Below, one piece after another: positions 30,974 to 32,822 of a stretch of 32,822 nt of DNA (its first letter is position 1; each line of letters opens with the position of its first letter). Origin of the DNA: Selenomonadales bacterium (lineage in GTDB: Bacteria > Bacillota > Negativicutes > Sporomusales > UBA7701); assembly GCA_029975165.1 (NCBI GenBank), contig JARKPR010000043.1, forward strand, positions 1 to 32,822, written 5' to 3'. Below the pieces are notes generated by a model, which searched no databases, was not told the DNA's origin, and worked only from the letters and a program-made list of their open reading frames with translations. The position numbers and the translations under genes are program-made.

Positions 30974-31414
30974 GTGAACACCTTGTCAGAAGAAACCAAA
31001 AAGCCCTCTCTCGGAGTGCAAATTTTTGCCGTGATTATTACGGCAGCCGTGTTTTTCTACCTCTTTTCGTCAATTAACAGCGTAAAAACGTCTACACCAA
31101 CGCCACCCCCCGCAAAGGCTAACGCGATTGACGCCCTCCAAATTCAAGAAGGATGGACGTGGGAGTTGAGCCGCAGTAATAATTATTCCTATATTAAAGG
31201 CAGTGTTAAAAACATCGACACAAAACCAATTTCATACTTTGAGGTTCGGGCCGAATACCTTGACGACAAAGGGAATGTCCTGGACACTTCCTACACCAAT
31301 TCTGGAGAACGAATAAACCCTGGGGCGCAAAAAAGATTTGAAATCATGCACAAGCATAGCGACGATTTTATTAAAGCGCGAATAATGGTTTCCAAGGTAG
31401 TATTTGCTAAATAA
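30974..31414 (+). CDS. Membrane-anchored FxLYD-domain protein
   Basis: A 146-residue protein with one N-terminal transmembrane helix (about residues 14-34) and an extracytoplasmic part. After a Pro-rich linker, residues 60-145 (YIKGSVKNIDTKPISYFEV...) match the FxLYD beta-sandwich pattern. GTG 30974 lies very close to the AAAGGAG site; TTG 30983 has better spacing, so the first three residues are uncertain. It is the first gene of the cargo block and shares a promoter type with the next gene. Function unknown, but envelope location is likely. Confidence 0.8.
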   Translation: MNTLSEETKKPSLGVQIFAVIITAAVFFYLFSSINSVKTSTPTPPPAKANAIDALQIQEGWTWELSRSNNYSYIKGSVKNIDTKPISYFEVRAEYLDDKGNVLDTSYTNSGERINPGAQKRFEIMHKHSDDFIKARIMVSKVVFAK

Positions 31415-31442
31415 AAAAATCCCCCGGCGTAGCTCCGGGGGG
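31411..31442. terminator. Hairpin after cargo gene 1
   Basis: CCCCCGG (31421-31427) pairs with CCGGGGG (31435-31441). An A-rich run before it makes a T-run only on the minus strand, so it is best at blocking leftward transcription; rightward termination is uncertain. Confidence 0.6.
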
Positions 31443-31458
31443 TAAATCGACATCAAGC

Positions 31459-31487
31459 TTGTCCACTTATTTCCAATGTGGTATTCT
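31459..31487 (+). promoter_or_regulatory. Cargo promoter 2 (near-copy of promoter 1)
   Basis: TTGTCC (31459-31464), 17-bp spacer, TATTCT (31482-31487) with TG one base upstream of the -10. CTTGTCCA-TTATTTCCA and AAAGGAG-G are conserved with promoter 1. Confidence 0.78.
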
Positions 31488-31509
31488 AAGGCCAAAAGGA
31501 GTGATTTGG

Positions 31510-32145
31510 GTGAGAAAAGCCATTTTTCTACTGGTCTGCCTATTCGCTTTTCCCTTGATATGTTCCGCAGAACCCATTCAGCAACAGCCAGTATTCTTTG
31601 ATACTAGCAACACCAAGAAAGTAGTAGGCATTTTTCTTGAAGCTCCCGTAACCTATGTCAATAATGAAAAAGTTAGGATACTGGTCCCTGAAAAAACGAT
31701 CCCACTCTTCCCGCGCCATCTGTTTACCGTGTTACCCTTCGACAAGTCTTCCATGGCTTTACGGACTTACAAAGAAGACAATCGCATGGTTATGAATCAA
31801 TACTACTCGCAGCCCGTCAATCGCTCCGATATTCAAAAAATTGCCAAGGAGCTTAAAGCTGACTATGCTTTGTTTATCATCATATCCAACGGCCCGCCGC
31901 GCGTCGGTGCCGGCCTATTCTCGGTTTCGTTCCGAACTACTGTGACTTGCGACGTAAGGCTTCTGGACGTAGAAACCGGCCAATACCTGGCTAGTAGGGA
32001 AATCGTAAAAGACGGCCAAAGCACAGCCGTTTATATGGGCGTACCGTCGTTTGATAACGCCTATAATGAGGCACTAGAAAAAGCGCTGTCTGAACTTACT
32101 CTTGATACGGCAAGCCTGCTAAAGACCAAGGAAAAAACGGAATAG
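31510..32145 (+). CDS. Secreted/periplasmic protein of unknown family (211 aa)
   Basis: A 211-residue protein with a clear signal peptide (RKAIFLLVCLFAFPLICSA, cleavage after CSA at residue 20, or a lipid-less type). The mature part contains IQKIAKELKADYALFIIISNG and LLDVETGQYLASREIV followed by NEALEKALSEL, a pattern of LpoB/TolB-N-like periplasmic folds that bind partners in the envelope. GTG 31510 is chosen because AAAGGAG lies 9 nt upstream; the frame continues to 31459 without a ribosome binding site. It is the second cargo gene, and neither its partner nor its function is known. Confidence 0.78.
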   Translation: MRKAIFLLVCLFAFPLICSAEPIQQQPVFFDTSNTKKVVGIFLEAPVTYVNNEKVRILVPEKTIPLFPRHLFTVLPFDKSSMALRTYKEDNRMVMNQYYSQPVNRSDIQKIAKELKADYALFIIISNGPPRVGAGLFSVSFRTTVTCDVRLLDVETGQYLASREIVKDGQSTAVYMGVPSFDNAYNEALEKALSELTLDTASLLKTKEKTE

Positions 32146-32154
32146 AAGCAACGA

Positions 32155-32178
32155 AAGCCCCCCGGCCAGCGCCGAGGA
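32155..32178. other. Imperfect hairpin after cargo gene 2
   Basis: CCCCGGC pairs with GCCGAGG across CAGC with one mismatch. Its first 17 bases resemble the 32480-32505 hairpin (GCCCC-CGGCCA-CGCCG). No T-run follows directly. Confidence 0.4.
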
Positions 32179-32225
32179 GTTTGCCCCTCTTGTTTTTATC
32201 TTCCGAAACAACTCGAGGTGACATC

Positions 32226-32474
32226 ATGAAAGAAGCTGGTATCGTAAGAAAACTCGATTCTCTTGGAAGGATCACTCTTCCGGTCGAAATCAGGAAAGGG
32301 TTTAATTTACAAGATGGTGCCCCGATTGAAATCCTCACTTATAAAGACCAAATCGTTTTCCGAAAGTATAGGTATGCCTGTATCTTTTGTAACATCACGA
32401 AAAATGTTGAGATATATAAGGGTAAGGCAGTATGCTCTAAGTGTAGGATCGCCATGGAAAACAGTGACATATGA
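32226..32474 (+). CDS. AbrB-type regulator with C-terminal zinc ribbon
   Basis: An 82-residue protein. Residues 4-48 are an AbrB/SpoVT swapped-hairpin DNA-binding domain (GIVRKLDSLGRITLPVEIRK, closing with IVFRKY). Residues 52-73 hold two knuckles CIFC and CSKC that make a zinc ribbon, a combination found in short Firmicute regulators. GAGGTGA precedes the ATG. It is the last gene before attR and could be co-transcribed with the secreted-protein gene. It probably regulates element or host transition-state genes; the target is unknown. Confidence 0.87.
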   Translation: MKEAGIVRKLDSLGRITLPVEIRKGFNLQDGAPIEILTYKDQIVFRKYRYACIFCNITKNVEIYKGKAVCSKCRIAMENSDI

Positions 32475-32479
32475 ACATA

Positions 32480-32505
32480 AGCCCCTCGGCCATCGCCGGG
32501 GGGCT
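32480..32505 (+). terminator. Hairpin after AbrB gene
   Basis: AGCCCC-T-CGGC, loop CATC, GCCG-G-GGGGCT. A good GC-rich stem, but no T-run, so its role as terminator is probable rather than certain. Confidence 0.6.
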
Positions 32506-32536
32506 TCGCTCGTTATATGAGGTTATACACTCCAAC

Positions 32537-32557
32537 TGTCCCAAAAACTGTCCCAAA
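32537..32557. other. Right integrase arm-type site (tandem TGTCCCAAA)
   Basis: An exact 21-bp copy of 22426-22446 in the same orientation, 61 bp inside the right core repeat. Confidence 0.7.
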
Positions 32558-32562
32558 AGGGA

Positions 32563-32599
32563 AAATACTGTGTTCTGAATTGCCAGGAACACAGTATTT
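32563..32599. other. Perfect 13-bp hairpin between arm site and attR
   Basis: AAATACTGTGTTC (32563-32575) pairs perfectly with GAACACAGTATTT (32587-32599) over an 11-nt loop. It is AT-rich and has no T-run; it may be a protein-binding dyad of the recombination site. Confidence 0.6.
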
Positions 32600-32618
32600 A
32601 TAAGGGTTTTTCAAATCC

Positions 32619-32644
32619 ATGAAGGACAAGGGGAAAGTGTTCCA
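32619..32644. other. attR core repeat
   Basis: The right copy of the 26-bp repeat, differing from attL only at 32623. It lies 16 bp beyond the stop codon of the ferredoxin-like gene. Confidence 0.85.
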
Positions 32645-32660
32645 GGGAAAATTTCTAATC

Positions 32661-32822
32661 TCACCCGGCGGCGGTATTGGGCTTGGCGCAGGAAGGGCAA
32701 GCCTGTTCGACGGCTTCTTGGCTCTCGGTGCCGGGGACGATGCCCAGCACCGCCGGGCGGATGGCCTTGGTCGGACACTTGGCCAGGCACTTGGCGTCGG
32801 TGCAGTTGTTGGCCACGCACAC
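32661..32822 (-). CDS. Ferredoxin-like 4Fe-4S protein, 3' part
   Basis: The last 53 codons of a gene that continues beyond the window. The piece has a cluster motif CVANNCTDAKCLAKCPTKAI, close to C-x4-C-x3-CP ferredoxin ligands with unusual spacing of the first Cys, and a C-terminal CPSC pair. It probably belongs to a 4Fe-4S electron carrier or ferredoxin-like subunit. In the uninterrupted chromosome it would lie upstream of the PRC-barrel gene on the same strand. Confidence 0.75.
   Translation of the reverse strand: MCVANNCTDAKCLAKCPTKAIRPAVLGIVPGTESQEAVEQACPSCAKPNTAAG

Larger units (their letters stand above)
22301..32644. mobile_element. Integrated element (phage-satellite-like, about 10.3 kb)
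   Basis: The element is bounded by a 26-bp direct repeat (22301-22326 and 32619-32644; one mismatch, 21 bp exact). It starts with a tyrosine integrase at its left end and contains excisionase-like HTH proteins, a PrimPol-DUF927 replication protein, an iteron cluster, an RHH protein and a MerR-like regulator. Cargo genes lie at the right end. Its base composition is visibly lower in GC than the flanks. I see no terminase, capsid, portal, tail, relaxase or conjugation gene. This fits a phage-inducible island or other small integrative replicon better than a full prophage; the assignment is inferred. Confidence 0.85.

Overview
The window looks like a chromosomal segment of a GC-rich, anaerobic, probably endospore-forming Firmicute carrying one integrated element. 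Negativicutes/Sporomusaceae is my best guess, but this is inferred from gene content, not from a marker gene. Supporting signs are the oxygen-sensitive class III ribonucleotide reductase (nrdD-nrdG), several Fe-S/radical-SAM proteins, a YlmC/YmxH-type PRC-barrel protein, GTG/TTG starts and strong GGAGG ribosome binding sites.

Positions 1-22300 and 32645-32822 are host chromosome. In order they hold a PadR regulator with its own operator; a zinc-ribbon protein; a PHP phosphoesterase; a secreted L-asparaginase; LysE and EamA exporters; a hypothetical protein; a D-threonine-aldolase/D-serine-dehydratase-like PLP enzyme; a flavodoxin-like reductase; a radical-SAM/PgeF pair with overlapping stop and start; an APC permease; two tandem paralogous mini-proteins; a TetR regulator facing a half-size DMT transporter; a pair of overlapping tiny membrane proteins plus a larger membrane protein; the nrdR-nrdD-nrdG operon; and a FGGY (gluconate-type) kinase convergent with 6-phosphogluconate dehydrogenase. 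These last two are consecutive steps of gluconate catabolism. A PRC-barrel gene precedes the element, and the 3' end of a ferredoxin-like gene follows it. A family of long imperfect palindromes abuts the stop codons of several of these genes, and its stems vary in a compensatory way.

Positions 22301-32644 are a roughly 10.3-kb integrative element, visibly lower in GC and bounded by a 26-bp direct repeat (one mismatch). Just inside each end lies an identical 21-bp tandem motif, most simply read as integrase arm sites. From left to right it carries a tyrosine integrase; a ribbon-helix-helix protein with a palindromic operator; a three-gene operon starting with an excisionase-like HTH protein behind a consensus promoter; a hairpin-rich 380-nt stretch without a convincing gene (candidate structured RNA) ending at a strong terminator; small phage-type ORFs; a helically phased iteron cluster (candidate origin); a large PrimPol-PriCT-DUF927 primase/helicase; an AlpA-like HTH protein; and a MerR-like regulator behind a promoter and a perfect 12-bp operator. 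Divergent from this regulator is a cargo block (a membrane-anchored FxLYD protein, a secreted protein, and an AbrB protein with a zinc ribbon). The first two cargo genes have near-identical promoters. No capsid, terminase, portal, relaxase or conjugation gene is visible, so the layout resembles a phage satellite or another small autonomously replicating integrative element.
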